Positions 1 through 8,901 of a DNA stretch of 33,608 nucleotides are shown piece after piece; within the stretch, counting starts at the first letter, position 1; every line of letters begins with the position of its first letter. The DNA is from Verrucomicrobiota bacterium. Its GTDB lineage: Bacteria > Verrucomicrobiota > Verrucomicrobiia > Chthoniobacterales > UBA10450. Position numbers and translations under genes: made by a program. The stretch spans positions 1-33,608 of the forward strand of contig QHOX01000170.1 of NCBI GenBank assembly GCA_003219465.1, given 5' to 3'. A model generated the notes under the pieces. That model saw only the letters and a list, made by a program, of their open reading frames with translations. It made no database searches and had not been told where the DNA came from.

Positions 1-272
1 AATTCGCTAACGAGCGATTTTACCTCGTTTAATTCCGCTACCGACGCATCGATTTTCGAGCGACTGAAATCGCTTATCGGAAGTCCTTGCGACTTCCCAT
101 TTTCCTTCACGTACATGGACCCGGAACGAGGAGATTAATCCCTGCTCCACGTCACAACTTCGATCGGAACAAACGGCCACGCTGGCACAGTGGTTGCCCG
201 ACGTGTGGTTAGTGAGCGAGCAAACTGTGTCTACGATTGCGTCGGCAGCTGGCCCGGCGGACGAAAGGCCAC
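1..272 (-). pseudogene. Decayed duplicate of the 3' end of malate dehydrogenase (mdh remnant)
   Basis: On the minus strand this stretch translates to a degraded version of the last ~90 residues of the intact malate dehydrogenase at 3856-4836. It begins at GLSSAGPAADAIVDTV ([16 protein letters not shown] in the intact gene) and continues through VEQGLISSF. Around 92-96 two bases are missing relative to the intact copy (after TGG GAA xTC G), so the reading frame shifts. In the shifted frame the ending GLPISDFSRSKIDASVAEL is nearly identical to the intact protein. Several conserved positions have changed to Cys or Arg. Homology stops near 272, and 273-407 has no recognisable content. The fragment runs off the window edge. 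It cannot encode an enzyme; it is a partial duplication or the remnant of an imported orthologue. Confidence 0.85.
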
Positions 273-407
273 AGCAATGCGGAAAAATCGTCAGCGTGCT
301 TGTCATTACCAATACGTTTTTACCCGGAAGTGGAAGGAATGCCAGTTTGTCGTCTCGCTCCCACCGCGCACAATCCCGTCTTGCATAAGCTGCAAGTAGC
401 TAAACGA

Positions 408-880
408 TCATCGCGCGGGCGGAATGTCAACGCGAACAGCCGCTGGGGAATGCTTTAGCTCCGCATGAAATTCATCCACGGAAATGATGTAATCCATTTT
501 TGCAATCTCCTGCTGCGTCAGCTGATTTGTGCCCTCGTGGTATATTCGCAGGAAATGGTCGTTATAGACCAGAGAAGCGATAAACACCGTATTCCATCCA
601 TTTGACCAGAATGGATCTGACCGGTAGGGCCATCCTCTCAGCAAGATCACGCTGCCTGGTGCTGGACGAAGATTCAACGAGCGGAGCGCTTGGATAACGC
701 GAAGCGCCTTCTGCCCTAAATTTAGCAAAATGGGAACGCGGTCAAAACGTCGGTTTTCCCATTGGGTGAAGATCGCAAGGCCAGATGCTGCCAGCAATGT
801 TGCAAACGCACGAAACATCGGCGGGGACATTTTGCCTGCGACAGCAGCCACGGCCGTGCCGATGGGGGCCCACTGGACAC
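408..880 (-). pseudogene. C-terminal fragment of a GT-C type membrane glycosyltransferase
   Basis: The translated fragment (about 150 residues, stop at 408-410) matches the C-terminal part of the glycosyltransferase-like protein at 25345-26823. Both carry FTQWENxRFDR, then a Leu-rich segment, KxLRVIQAxRSL, PGSxILLR, FxASLVxNDHxLxIY, QLxQxxxAKxD and a SxxEFxAxL ending. The catalytic N-terminal and membrane-spanning two thirds are absent. At about 880 the fragment abuts the antiporter fragment in a different reading frame, so any transcript from the antiporter start would read it out of frame. A GTG at 849-851 could start a 147-residue protein, but there is no sign that this is used. It is most likely a dead remnant of a paralogue. 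Confidence 0.75.
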
Positions 881-1420
881 CATTCGCCGTCGCGCCTCCC
901 AGAAAGTGCCGGTAACGATGGCGGCAATCGCAAACTGCAATGCAACCAGCGCAGTGGCATCATTCACCAGACTCTCGCCCCCAAGAATCACCTGTATCCG
1001 ATGAGGAACGCCGAGCCGGCGAATAATCGCCGTCGCCGCAACCGCATCTGGCGGGGAGACAATTGCTCCGAGAGCGAAAGCAGCCGCCCATGGAAGCGCC
1101 GGCACAATGGAATGCGCGATCCACGCAACTGCGAGCATTGTGGCCAACACCAGCCCAGTTGCGAGCAGGAGTATCGGGCGAAGATTTCGCCGGAAATCAC
1201 GCCACGATGTGAACAACGCCGCAGGATAAATCAGCGCCGGAAGAATAAAATAGAACACAACGTCCGGATTCAGGTTCACTGGCGGCAATCGCGACACGAA
1301 ACTCAAAGCAAGTCCGCCAACGACGAGCACGATCGGATATGGCAGCGTAATCTTGTGCGCGAGAACGGCCAGAACTGCGACGGCCGTCAACAAGAGCACG
1401 ATAATCTCGGCCTGTTGCAT
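881..1420 (-). pseudogene. Truncated CPA1-family Na+/H+ antiporter (N-terminal third)
   Basis: The protein starts MQQAEIIVLLLTAVAVLAVL and carries about 180 residues of a monovalent cation/proton antiporter. Visible elements are the first hydrophobic helices, the LPYPIVLVVGGL segment, VxFYFILPALIYPAA, the membrane motif GAIVSPPDAVAATAI at residues 118-132 and GGESLVNDATALV at 147-159. Full members of this family exceed 500 residues with 12 or more membrane helices. Here antiporter homology ends near residue 178 (about position 885), and the frame runs on through the out-of-frame glycosyltransferase fragment to a stop at 722-724, giving a 232-residue nonsense chimera. Family assignment is firm; function as a transporter is not possible in this form. 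Confidence 0.8.
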
Positions 1421-1430
1421 GTTCAGAAGC

Positions 1431-1504
1431 TGGAGTGATGGAGTAGTGGAGTCATGGAGTAATGGGCTCTCATTACTCCAATACTCCCGTACTCCATTAC
1501 TCCA
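1431..1504. repeat. Palindrome built from eight octamer units (TGGAGTNN x4 / NNACTCCA x4)
   Basis: Four contiguous copies of TGGAGTNN occupy 1431-1462, followed by a 10-base spacer (1463-1472) and four contiguous copies of the reverse complement NNACTCCA at 1473-1504; one unit ends in CCC. The whole can fold into a stem of about 32 base pairs with few mismatches. It lies between the start of the broken antiporter (minus) and the start of the intact glycosyltransferase (plus). It resembles a non-autonomous repeat or structured transcript element; there is no transposase. Confidence 0.8.
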
Positions 1505-1599
1505 CCACTGCTTGCTTCGCCCGCGATAATCAAACCCATAATCCCACTCGACACAGCAAAGTGCTCTCGGCTTAATAGCAGATTTGAATAGCCACAGTT

Positions 1600-3351
1600 A
1601 TGAAAGAACACGGACGCCGCATCCTCGGCTCCCTTCCCGTTGATTGTCTCCTCCTGGGAGCTGTCGCTGTGCTCACATGCTTCCCTTATATCACCGGGCT
1701 CGGTTTTTATGGTGACGACTGGGGGGTCCTAGGTGTTTTTGGCTCGTTAACCGATCACTTTTTTGGGAGATTGTTCTCGTTGCTTGCGCACCACCACCTT
1801 GGCCTTTCCCGGCCAGGACAGATGCTGTACATGGCGCTGCAGTACAAAGTTTTTGGTTTTCAGCCCATTGGCTATCATGTGGTGAATACCGCAGTGTTGG
1901 CGCTAGGCGCAATCCTGTTTTATCTCACCTTGCGCCAGCTCGGTCAGGATCGTCTCATCGCGCTCAGCGTGGGCTTGGTGTTCTCGCTTTTGCCTCACTT
2001 CTCTACCACACGGTTCTGGTATGCAGCTTCTCAGGGTAATTTGAGCCTGGCCTTTTATTTTTTAAGTCTCTACTCCGATTTAAGAATGCTGAAGGCGAAT
2101 TATTCACGCCGGTGGCTCTGGAAGGGAATCGGCTGGGTGAGTTTACTCGGGAGTGTTCTGTGTTACGAAAGCGTCCTGCCGCTGTTTCTACTCAATCCGC
2201 TTCTGGTATGGCATCGCAGACGTCAACTTGAAGTTGCGTCGCGGATGGACCAAGGACAGAGCTCAACTGGGTTGCCGGTTGCGCCTTTGACATCAATGCG
2301 ACTTGCGTTGCTGCTTGCAACTAATCTGCTTGTGCTCGCGCCACCAGTGATCCTCAAAGTCTTATACGCGAGCCGTGTTCCCCGTCATTTTAACCTTGCT
2401 GATTATTTCCTATCGTTTTTTCGGTTAGTGAAAGACGCGTTCGTTGTGAGTTATGGCGTTTACGGCATAAAACTTCCGCAGGTGTTGTGGAAGATCGAGC
2501 ATGAGTATCGCGATGCATTGGTCGCATTATTGGGGCTCACTCTTGGAATGGTTGTGTTCCTTTTTTTGCGGCAAAGAGTCGTTTGGGGGAACGCTAAGGA
2601 AAGACCGGCCCAACATCACGTATCGGCTGGGAACACGCCCTTGAAGCCTAAGGCCATGTTGTTCCTGATAGGATTTGGCATGGCAGTTTTCGCGTTGGGT
2701 TACGCGATCGCCTCGGCGATCGGACTTAGTCAGACCAGCCCAACAGGCATGATTAACCGCATCAACAGCGCAGCAGCCATTGGAGTTGCACTGTCATTTG
2801 TAGGGTTCGTCGGCCTGTTGAGCAGTTGCTTCAGAAAGCAAGAGGTGAAGCGAAATCTGTTCTGTGGATTGATCGCGTTATTATGCGCTTCCAATATTAT
2901 CGTAAACGCGACTATTGCATCGTTTTGGGTTAGAGCTTACAAGCGAGAGCAGACTATTCTACAGGCGATCTACCAAAGCTTTCCGCAATTAGGTCCGGGT
3001 AGCATAGTCCTGCTGGATGGAGTTTGTCCTTACGACGGACCCGCTATTGTATTCGAGTCCTACTACGATCTTTGGGGCGCTCTCGCATCACACTATCATG
3101 ACCTTACTCTGCGCGCGGACGTCGTCACATCGCGGACAAAAGTAGGAACCGCTGGGATTTCCACTTTTCTGTATAATCGGTGGATCGACTACCCATACGG
3201 AGAGAACACCTTCGTTTATCGTTTTGACCACAGGATGGTGTACCCAATACCCAACGCACAGGCCGCTCACCGCTATTTTGAGACAATTCGCTCCAATTGG
3301 GACAACTATTGTCCACCAGGCGCGCCAGGAATGGGGTCTCAGATTTTCTAG
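1600..3351 (+). CDS. GT-C type integral membrane glycosyltransferase-like protein
   Basis: The 583-residue protein is very hydrophobic, with about ten predicted membrane segments. Its first lumenal loop carries an acidic pair (YGDDW, D39-D40) just after the first helix, the position of the catalytic acidic residue in GT-C enzymes such as ArnT, PMT and GT39 proteins. The C-terminal part is soluble-like (LGPGSIVLLDG onward, residues ~468-583), an arrangement also seen in the protein at 25345-26823. Such enzymes move a sugar from a polyprenyl-phosphate donor to a lipid, protein or glycan on the outer face of the membrane; substrates cannot be told here. ATG at 1600 follows without a clear ribosome-binding site. 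The stop TAG (3349-3351) is followed immediately and in the same frame by an unrelated secreted-protein tail, so its own 3' end may be a recombination joint. Confidence 0.65.
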   Translation: MKEHGRRILGSLPVDCLLLGAVAVLTCFPYITGLGFYGDDWGVLGVFGSLTDHFFGRLFSLLAHHHLGLSRPGQMLYMALQYKVFGFQPIGYHVVNTAVLALGAILFYLTLRQLGQDRLIALSVGLVFSLLPHFSTTRFWYAASQGNLSLAFYFLSLYSDLRMLKANYSRRWLWKGIGWVSLLGSVLCYESVLPLFLLNPLLVWHRRRQLEVASRMDQGQSSTGLPVAPLTSMRLALLLATNLLVLAPPVILKVLYASRVPRHFNLADYFLSFFRLVKDAFVVSYGVYGIKLPQVLWKIEHEYRDALVALLGLTLGMVVFLFLRQRVVWGNAKERPAQHHVSAGNTPLKPKAMLFLIGFGMAVFALGYAIASAIGLSQTSPTGMINRINSAAAIGVALSFVGFVGLLSSCFRKQEVKRNLFCGLIALLCASNIIVNATIASFWVRAYKREQTILQAIYQSFPQLGPGSIVLLDGVCPYDGPAIVFESYYDLWGALASHYHDLTLRADVVTSRTKVGTAGISTFLYNRWIDYPYGENTFVYRFDHRMVYPIPNAQAAHRYFETIRSNWDNYCPPGAPGMGSQIF

Positions 3352-3813
3352 GGCGATTTCACAAATGCATCTGACATCGATCCGAACGTCGGCTTTGATG
3401 GTGGCGTGTTCGAACTCAGTACCGACGGTGGCAACATGTTTCAAGACGTCATTGCCGCGGGCGGCAGTTTCGTGATGGGCGGCGGCTATAACCGCACGAT
3501 AGCCGCTGATCGAGGCAGTCCCATTGCGGGTCGTCAGGCATGGAGCGGAAACTCGGAAGGTTTCATGACGACTGTCGTGAATGTCCCGGCGTTTCAGGTA
3601 CTTCCTGGCACCATATTCCGGTGGCGGATGGCTAGCGATACCAGTGGATCTGGCGAAGGTTGGCGCGTTGACACATTGAATATCAGTTGGTGTCACGTCG
3701 TGCCGTGTACACCCATTCCTCGGCCTACACCGGCACCACGCCCCTTGCCGTCGGTACCGCCAAGCCCTCACGCTACGCCCGCGTTTACTCCGGCACCTCG
3801 CCCAACCCCGTGA
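3352..3813 (+). pseudogene. Orphan C-terminal tail of a secreted beta-sandwich protein with Pro/Thr-rich end
   Basis: Directly after the preceding stop codon, in the same frame, the sequence reads GDFTNASDIDPNVGFDGG, then VFELSTDGG, AAGGSFVMGGGYNRTI, SPIAGRQAWSGNSEGFMTTV, FRWRMASDTSGSGEGWRVDT and a Pro-rich tail (about 33 residues) before TGA. This is the C-terminal carbohydrate-binding-like domain that ends many large secreted proteins in soil verrucomicrobia (from memory of such proteins, not a search). No upstream portion, signal peptide or plausible start is present; the only start-like codon (GTG 3406) lies inside the domain. It is best read as a 3' remnant left by recombination. Expression would need readthrough of the TAG at 3349. 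Confidence 0.7.
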
Positions 3814-3835
3814 CAGCCGATGACGCAGAAGACGC

Positions 3836-3856
3836 GGGCGTTTCGCAGAAACGCCC
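3836..3856 (-). terminator. Hairpin overlapping the mdh stop codon, possible terminator
   Basis: A perfect 9-bp inverted repeat, GGGCGTTTC (3836-3844) and GAAACGCCC (3848-3856), has a 3-base loop and sits exactly at the mdh stop codon (3856-3858). There is no T-run on either strand, so intrinsic termination is uncertain. It lies between convergent transcripts and could serve either. Confidence 0.45.
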
Positions 3857-4836
3857 TACAACAATTCGCTAACTAGCGATTTCTCTTCTTTTAGTTCCGC
3901 TACTGATGCGTTGATTTTCGCGCGGCTGAAATCGTTTATCGGAAGGCCTTGCACGATTTCCCATTTTCCGCCGCGCACACGGACTGGGAACGACGAGATC
4001 AATCCTTCCTCGACGTTATAACTTCCATCAGAACGAACGGCGACGCTGTGCCAATCGTCGCCCGGGGTGTCGTTGATTAGGGAGTGTACTGTGTCGACAA
4101 CCGCATTTGCAGCTGACCCGGCTGATGAAAGGCCGCGCGCCTTGATCACGGCGGCGCCGCGCTGTTGGACGGTTCTAATGAAATCTTCCTTCAGCCATTT
4201 CTCGTCGGCGATCACTTCGTTCGCGGGACGGCTGTCGATCTTCGCGTTGTAGAAATCTGGATACTGGGTCGAGGAGTGATTGCCCCAGATCGTCATGTTC
4301 GTCACGGAGGTGATGCTCACACCCGCCTTATGCGCGAGCTGCGCGCGCGCGCGGTTTTCATCCAATCGGGTCATGGCAAACCACCGCTCGCGCGGAATGT
4401 CCTTGGCGTTGTTCATCGCAATCAGACAATTGGTGTTGCATGGATTTCCAACCACAAGTACGCGCACATCGGCCGCGGCATTCTTTTGAATCGCCTGGCC
4501 TTGCCCGATGAAAATCTTGCCGTTAATCCCGAGTAGATCCTTCCGTTCCATGCCTGCCTTGCGTGGCACGCTTCCAACCAGCAGAGCCCAGTTCACGTCG
4601 CGAAACCCTTCATTGAGATCGGTCGTCGGTATCACCGATTCAAGAAGTGGAAACGCGCAATCATCCAGTTCCATGACCACGCCTTCGAGCGCGCCGAGCA
4701 CGGTAGGAATTTCGATCAAATGAAGACTAAGCGGCTGATCGGGCCCGAACATTTGTCCAGAGGCAATCCGAAACAGGAGCGCGTAACCAATCTGCCCTGC
4801 GGCGCCGGTCACAGCGACTTTAATCGAAGTTTTCAT
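3856..4836 (-). CDS. mdh: Malate dehydrogenase, NAD-dependent (type 2, cytosolic-like)
   Basis: The 326-residue enzyme interconverts malate and oxaloacetate with NAD in the TCA cycle. Landmarks when started at MKTSIKVAV: the Rossmann glycine loop GAAGQIG (residues 11-17), the substrate-binding arginines in the mobile loop (R92 and R98 in [13 protein letters not shown]), D159/R162 in RLDENRAR and the catalytic histidine H187 in IWGNHS. This length matches the type-2 Mdh family. The frame is open upstream to 4968, but those residues are encoded partly by a dispersed repeat and are unlike Mdh, so the start at 4836 is preferred; ATG codons at 4857 and 4851 are alternatives. Its 3' end exists a second time, decayed, at 1-272. 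It converges with the plus-strand material at 1600-3813. Confidence 0.95.
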   Translation of the reverse strand: MKTSIKVAVTGAAGQIGYALLFRIASGQMFGPDQPLSLHLIEIPTVLGALEGVVMELDDCAFPLLESVIPTTDLNEGFRDVNWALLVGSVPRKAGMERKDLLGINGKIFIGQGQAIQKNAAADVRVLVVGNPCNTNCLIAMNNAKDIPRERWFAMTRLDENRARAQLAHKAGVSITSVTNMTIWGNHSSTQYPDFYNAKIDSRPANEVIADEKWLKEDFIRTVQQRGAAVIKARGLSSAGSAANAVVDTVHSLINDTPGDDWHSVAVRSDGSYNVEEGLISSFPVRVRGGKWEIVQGLPINDFSRAKINASVAELKEEKSLVSELL

Positions 4837-4863
4837 GGCGCAATTAGCCATAAACATCTTATT

Positions 4864-4960
4864 GAGAGCAAGTGATTCCTCCTCTTTCGCTAAAGCTACC
4901 GCGCGGCGGACGCGTGCCCGCCTTCGCTGTGCTACGGCGCGGCAGGCGCTCGGAATGACA
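4864..4960 (-). repeat. Dispersed repeat interrupted by a second, GC-rich repeat (nested insertion)
   Basis: Read on the minus strand, 4960-4947 gives TGTCATTCCGAGCG and 4887-4864 gives a GAGGAATCACTTGCT segment. Together they reconstitute the left arm of the repeat found intact at 9526-9554 (GTCATTCCGAGCG then GAGGAATCTCTTGCT). Between them lies a 55-base GC-rich block (4892-4946) containing GCTACGGCG and GGCAGGC, also found inside uvrA at 28399-28415. The block is flanked by CGCT at 4888-4891 and 4947-4950, compatible with a 4-base target duplication. The composite forms the upstream region of mdh. Confidence 0.65.
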
Positions 4961-4991
4961 GCAAACAAATCAGCCGTAGATTTCTAACGCG

Positions 4992-5447
4992 ATGTATCCA
5001 ACGAAGTTAAGCAAGATCATCAATCTCTTTGAATCCCTGCCGGAAGATGAGCGGCGAGAGACGCTCGTTTCGTATGCGGACAACGCGAAGAAACAGGAAC
5101 CGCGCGAAAGCGAGAAGTTCGATCTTGTCGATGTACGAAAAGACGAGGAATGCACAGACACAGTCGGCGTTTATCTACATGTGGATGAAGATGGCAAGGC
5201 GCATGTCCGGATGACACTCGGTCCGGAAGTGCAAACGCTTACCCGTTCGATGACGGCGATTCTCTGCAGGGGTCTCGATGGCGCCACACCGCAGGAGATT
5301 CTTGATATGCCGAGTGACTTTGTAACGCGCATTGTCGGCACTGAACTCGTGCGGCTCCGTAGTCAGACTGTGTATTACGTCCTCACGCGGATCAAAGGCA
5401 TCTGCAAAGTTTGGCTAAATCGCCAGCGCATGGCGCAGGTGGCGTAG
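4992..5447 (+). CDS. sufE: SufE-family Fe-S cluster assembly sulfur-acceptor protein
   Basis: The 151-residue protein has the SufE fold signature: an N-terminal KLSKIINLFESLPEDERRE helix, a Cys at the sulfur-accepting position (EECTDTVGVYLHV), then VRMTLGPEVQTLTRSMTAIL, ATPQEILDMPSDFV and a C-terminal helical segment. SufE takes persulfide sulfur from the SufS desulfurase and passes it to the SufBCD scaffold. The core resembles E. coli SufE, with a slightly longer N-terminal linker. No sufS or sufBCD is adjacent; the gene stands between mdh (divergent) and carB. The start ATG at 4992 fits the family length, although no strong ribosome-binding site precedes it. Confidence 0.85.
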   Translation: MYPTKLSKIINLFESLPEDERRETLVSYADNAKKQEPRESEKFDLVDVRKDEECTDTVGVYLHVDEDGKAHVRMTLGPEVQTLTRSMTAILCRGLDGATPQEILDMPSDFVTRIVGTELVRLRSQTVYYVLTRIKGICKVWLNRQRMAQVA

Positions 5448-5549
5448 CAAGGTTCGCAGAGGTGATCGCTTCCAGTCGCCGACGAGACACCTTGTAACGT
5501 TTCTCGCGTGACCTTTGCGTGATTTCGTTTACCATCCCCGCTGGCGCAG

Positions 5550-8500
5550 ATGCCGCGGAATAACGAACTCAAAAAAATTCTTCTCATCGGCTCCGGTCCA
5601 ATCGTGATCGGGCAGGGCTGCGAATTTGATTATTCCGGTGTGCAAGCCTGTAAGGCACTGCGCGAAGAAGGTTACGAGGTGGTGCTGGTGAATTCGAATC
5701 CAGCCACCATCATGACCGATCCGGAATTCGCCGATCGAACCTATGTCGAGCCGATCACGCCCGAAGTGATCGAAGCGATTATGGAGCGCGAAAAACCGGA
5801 CGCGATTTTGCCCACCCTCGGCGGGCAAACTGCGCTCAATGCCGCAATGGAATTGAATCGGAACGGCGCGCTGGCGCGGCACGGCGTGAAATTGATCGGT
5901 GCTAACGCGCAGGCCATCGCGAAAGGCGAAGACCGTCAGTTGTTCAAGGAAGCGATGTTACGCATCGGCCTGGAAGTGCCGCGCTCTGGCGTCGCACGTT
6001 CGCTCGCGGATCTCGATCGCATCGTTGCTGAGATCGGAACATTTCCGCTGATCATTCGCCCGGCGTTCACTCTGGGCGGTACCGGCGGCGGGATCGCTTA
6101 CAACCGCGAGGAACTCGATCTGATCGCTGCGCGCGGCTTGGATCTTTCGCCAGTCCGCGAGGTGCTGATCGAAGAATCGCTGGTCGGCTGGAAAGAGTTC
6201 GAGATGGAAGTGATGCGCGACCGAATGGATAACTGCGTCGTCGTTTGCTCCATCGAGAATTTCGATCCCATGGGCGTGCACACCGGCGATTCCATCACCG
6301 TCGCGCCTGTGCAAACGCTGACCGACAAGGAATATCAAATGATGCGCGACGCGGCGTTCGCGGTTATTCGCGAGATCGGTGTCGAGACCGGTGGATCGAA
6401 CATTCAATTTGCTGTTCACCCTGAAACGGGCCACATGGTCGTGATCGAAATGAACCCGCGCGTGTCGCGTTCCAGCGCGCTGGCGTCAAAGGCGACAGGG
6501 TTTCCGATTGCGAAGATCGCGGCCAAACTCGCCGTCGGCTATACGCTCGATGAGATCAAAAACGACATCACACGCGAAACGCCAGCCTGCTTCGAGCCGA
6601 CAATTGACTACTGCGTGGTTAAGGTGCCGCGCTTTACGTTCGAAAAATTTCCGCAGGCAGACGCGACGCTTACGACACGGATGAAAAGCGTCGGCGAAGC
6701 GATGGCCATCGGGCGCACATTCAAGGAAGCGTTGCAAAAAGCGCTGCGCAGCCTTGAGATCAAGCGCTTCGGCTTGTTAGGCGACGGTGCGGATAAGGAT
6801 GTTGACCTCGAAACGCTGCGGTTAAAGCTGGCGATTCCGAACGCCGAACGGATTTTCTACATCGCGCAGGCATTTAAAAAGGACGCCTCGATTGATGAAG
6901 TTTACGAGCTTACAAAGATCGACAGGTGGTTTTTGCGAAACATTGCCGAGCTCGTCCAAGAAAGCGAGCGACTGCATGCCGACAAATCATTTCAATATTG
7001 GCTTTCCACACCGGGCGGGGACGATCCCGTTCACCAGAAAGATCCCTCTTTCGCCGCAAAACGATTTCGTGAATTGAAGCGGCTCGGCTTTTCTGATCGT
7101 CAGATCCTAGTGACAGCACACGGAGTTACGGATCGCGGGGCGATAAAGTGCGGCCAAGACGGTGTTCGTGTTCTTCGGAAGTCAGAAAATGTGATTCCGA
7201 CCTATCGGCTGGTCGACACCTGCGCGGCAGAGTTTGAAGCGTATACGCCTTACTACTATTCGACGTACGGCGACGAGAACGAGCGACGCGAGAGTGGCAA
7301 GCGCAAGATCATGATCCTGGGCGGCGGGCCGAACCGGATCGGCCAGGGCATTGAATTCGATTACTGCTGCGTGCATGCAGCGTTCGCCCTGCGTGAGCTT
7401 GGATTCGAAACCATCATGGTGAACTCGAATCCGGAGACGGTTTCCACCGATTACGACACCAGCGACAAACTCTACTTTGAGCCGCTCACCTTGGAGGACG
7501 TGCTCAACATTTACGACCAGGAGAAACCGGAAGGCGTCTTTGTCCAGTTTGGGGGTCAAACACCGCTGAATCTCGCCAGTGGATTGAAAGCGGCAGACGT
7601 CCCTATTCTTGGGACGCAGCCCGAAAGCATCGAGACCGCGGAAGACCGGAAATTATTCGCGGCCATGCTGGACAAACTTGGCCTGCGCCAAACTCCCAAC
7701 GGATCGGCCACAAGCACCAAAGAGGCCGTGGCGATAGCGAAGAAAATTGGCTATCCGGTGCTCGTTAGGCCAAGCTTCGTTCTGGGCGGGCGCGCGATGG
7801 AGCTCGTGTATACGGAGACGGATCTCAGACGCTACATGACAAGTGCGATTGAAGTAACGCCTGATCGCCCGGTGCTCATCGATCGCTTTCTTGAGGAAGC
7901 CATCGAGGTCGATGTCGATTGCATCTCCGACGGCGAGACCACCGTCATCGGCGCGATCATGGAGCACATCGAGGAAGCGGGCATCCACAGCGGTGACAGC
8001 GCATGCGTTATCCCGACATTCTCGTTGTCGCAAAAAGTTCTCGACGAAATTTCCTCCGCGACGAAAGCAATGGCGCGCGAGCTGAACGTGCGCGGTCTGA
8101 TGAACGTGCAATTTGCCGTGAAGGGCGACGACGTTTACGTGCTCGAAGTAAATCCGCGCGCTTCGCGGACTGTTCCGTTCGTCAGCAAAGCGATCGGCGT
8201 CCCGCTGGCAAAACTGGCAGCCAAAGTGATGACGGGAAGGTCATTGCGCGAACTCGGATTCACGAAAGAAATCGTGCCGAAACATTTCTCGGTGAAAGAA
8301 GCGGTGTTTCCGTTTCTGCGGTACGAGGGTTTGGATATTTCGCTCGGACCGGAAATGAAATCGACCGGCGAAGTGATGGGCATCGACGTCGATCTGGGCC
8401 TTGCCTATGCCAAATCGCAGATGGCTGCGCCGCCTCCGTTGCCGAAACGCGGAAGAGTATTTGTCAGCGTCAAAGACGCCGATAAGGAAGCGATCATTCC

Positions 8501-8852
8501 CGTCGCCCGCGAATTTCTCAAACTGGGCTTTGAAATTGTTTCCACCAGCGGAACGGCAGAGGCGCTAAGCAAAGCGAAGATCAAAGTGACCAAGGTTTTC
8601 AAGATTCACGAAGGACGTCCCAACGTGCTCGACCGCATCAAGAACGGCGACATCAATTTCATCATCAACACGCCGAGCGGTAAGATTCCGCGAGAACACG
8701 AAGTGGTTATTCGTAACGCCGCGCTAGCGGCAAAAATTCCGATCATGACCACGGTCCGCGCCGCGCTGGCCAGCGCGAATGGAATCCGCTCACTGCAAAA
8801 ACGAAAAGTTCAGGTGCGGAGCTTGCAGGAATATCACGCTTCGCGGCGTTAA
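5550..8852 (+). CDS. carB: Carbamoyl phosphate synthase large subunit
   Basis: The 1100-residue protein makes carbamoyl phosphate from bicarbonate, ammonia (supplied by CarA) and two ATP for pyrimidine and arginine synthesis. It contains two homologous ATP-grasp halves, starting at [20 protein letters not shown] (residue ~8) and [19 protein letters not shown] (~587). Paired motifs include [11 protein letters not shown] and [28 protein letters not shown] and [15 protein letters not shown], and [18 protein letters not shown] and [20 protein letters not shown]-terminal MGS-like regulatory domain begins at about residue 970 ([12 protein letters not shown]) and includes STSGTAEAL and NTPSGK. It is slightly longer than E. 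coli CarB (1073). carA is not in the window. A dispersed half-repeat starts two bases after its stop. Confidence 0.97.
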   Translation: MPRNNELKKILLIGSGPIVIGQGCEFDYSGVQACKALREEGYEVVLVNSNPATIMTDPEFADRTYVEPITPEVIEAIMEREKPDAILPTLGGQTALNAAMELNRNGALARHGVKLIGANAQAIAKGEDRQLFKEAMLRIGLEVPRSGVARSLADLDRIVAEIGTFPLIIRPAFTLGGTGGGIAYNREELDLIAARGLDLSPVREVLIEESLVGWKEFEMEVMRDRMDNCVVVCSIENFDPMGVHTGDSITVAPVQTLTDKEYQMMRDAAFAVIREIGVETGGSNIQFAVHPETGHMVVIEMNPRVSRSSALASKATGFPIAKIAAKLAVGYTLDEIKNDITRETPACFEPTIDYCVVKVPRFTFEKFPQADATLTTRMKSVGEAMAIGRTFKEALQKALRSLEIKRFGLLGDGADKDVDLETLRLKLAIPNAERIFYIAQAFKKDASIDEVYELTKIDRWFLRNIAELVQESERLHADKSFQYWLSTPGGDDPVHQKDPSFAAKRFRELKRLGFSDRQILVTAHGVTDRGAIKCGQDGVRVLRKSENVIPTYRLVDTCAAEFEAYTPYYYSTYGDENERRESGKRKIMILGGGPNRIGQGIEFDYCCVHAAFALRELGFETIMVNSNPETVSTDYDTSDKLYFEPLTLEDVLNIYDQEKPEGVFVQFGGQTPLNLASGLKAADVPILGTQPESIETAEDRKLFAAMLDKLGLRQTPNGSATSTKEAVAIAKKIGYPVLVRPSFVLGGRAMELVYTETDLRRYMTSAIEVTPDRPVLIDRFLEEAIEVDVDCISDGETTVIGAIMEHIEEAGIHSGDSACVIPTFSLSQKVLDEISSATKAMARELNVRGLMNVQFAVKGDDVYVLEVNPRASRTVPFVSKAIGVPLAKLAAKVMTGRSLRELGFTKEIVPKHFSVKEAVFPFLRYEGLDISLGPEMKSTGEVMGIDVDLGLAYAKSQMAAPPPLPKRGRVFVSVKDADKEAIIPVAREFLKLGFEIVSTSGTAEALSKAKIKVTKVFKIHEGRPNVLDRIKNGDINFIINTPSGKIPREHEVVIRNAALAAKIPIMTTVRAALASANGIRSLQKRKVQVRSLQEYHASRR

Positions 8853-8854
8853 TC

Positions 8855-8877
8855 ATCTCGACTTCGCTCGACATGAC
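8855..8877 (+). repeat. Half copy of the GAGCGAAGTCGAG dispersed repeat
   Basis: ATCTCGACTTCGCTCGACAT followed by GAC lies just after the carB stop. It matches the right arm of the complete inverted-repeat element at 9526-9602, so it is a single-arm copy wedged between carB and the cyclophilin gene. Confidence 0.8.
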
Positions 8878-8901
8878 GGTGCGTTGATGTCATTTGTCGG
8901 A

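Noticed and set aside
785-1438. A 217-residue plus-strand open frame opposite the antiporter fragment
   Set aside because: The translation is charged and Asn/Arg-rich, the usual shadow of a hydrophobic membrane protein on the other strand.
3349-3351. Possible TAG readthrough joining the GT to the secreted tail
   Set aside because: There is no readthrough context or stop-decoding signal, and a cytoplasmically oriented GT end fused to a secreted domain fragment makes no functional sense. Recombination explains it better.
3088-3771. A 227-residue minus-strand open frame across the GT end and secreted-protein tail
   Set aside because: It spans the joint between two plus-strand coding remnants, has Arg/His/Cys-rich low-information sequence and no recognisable family.
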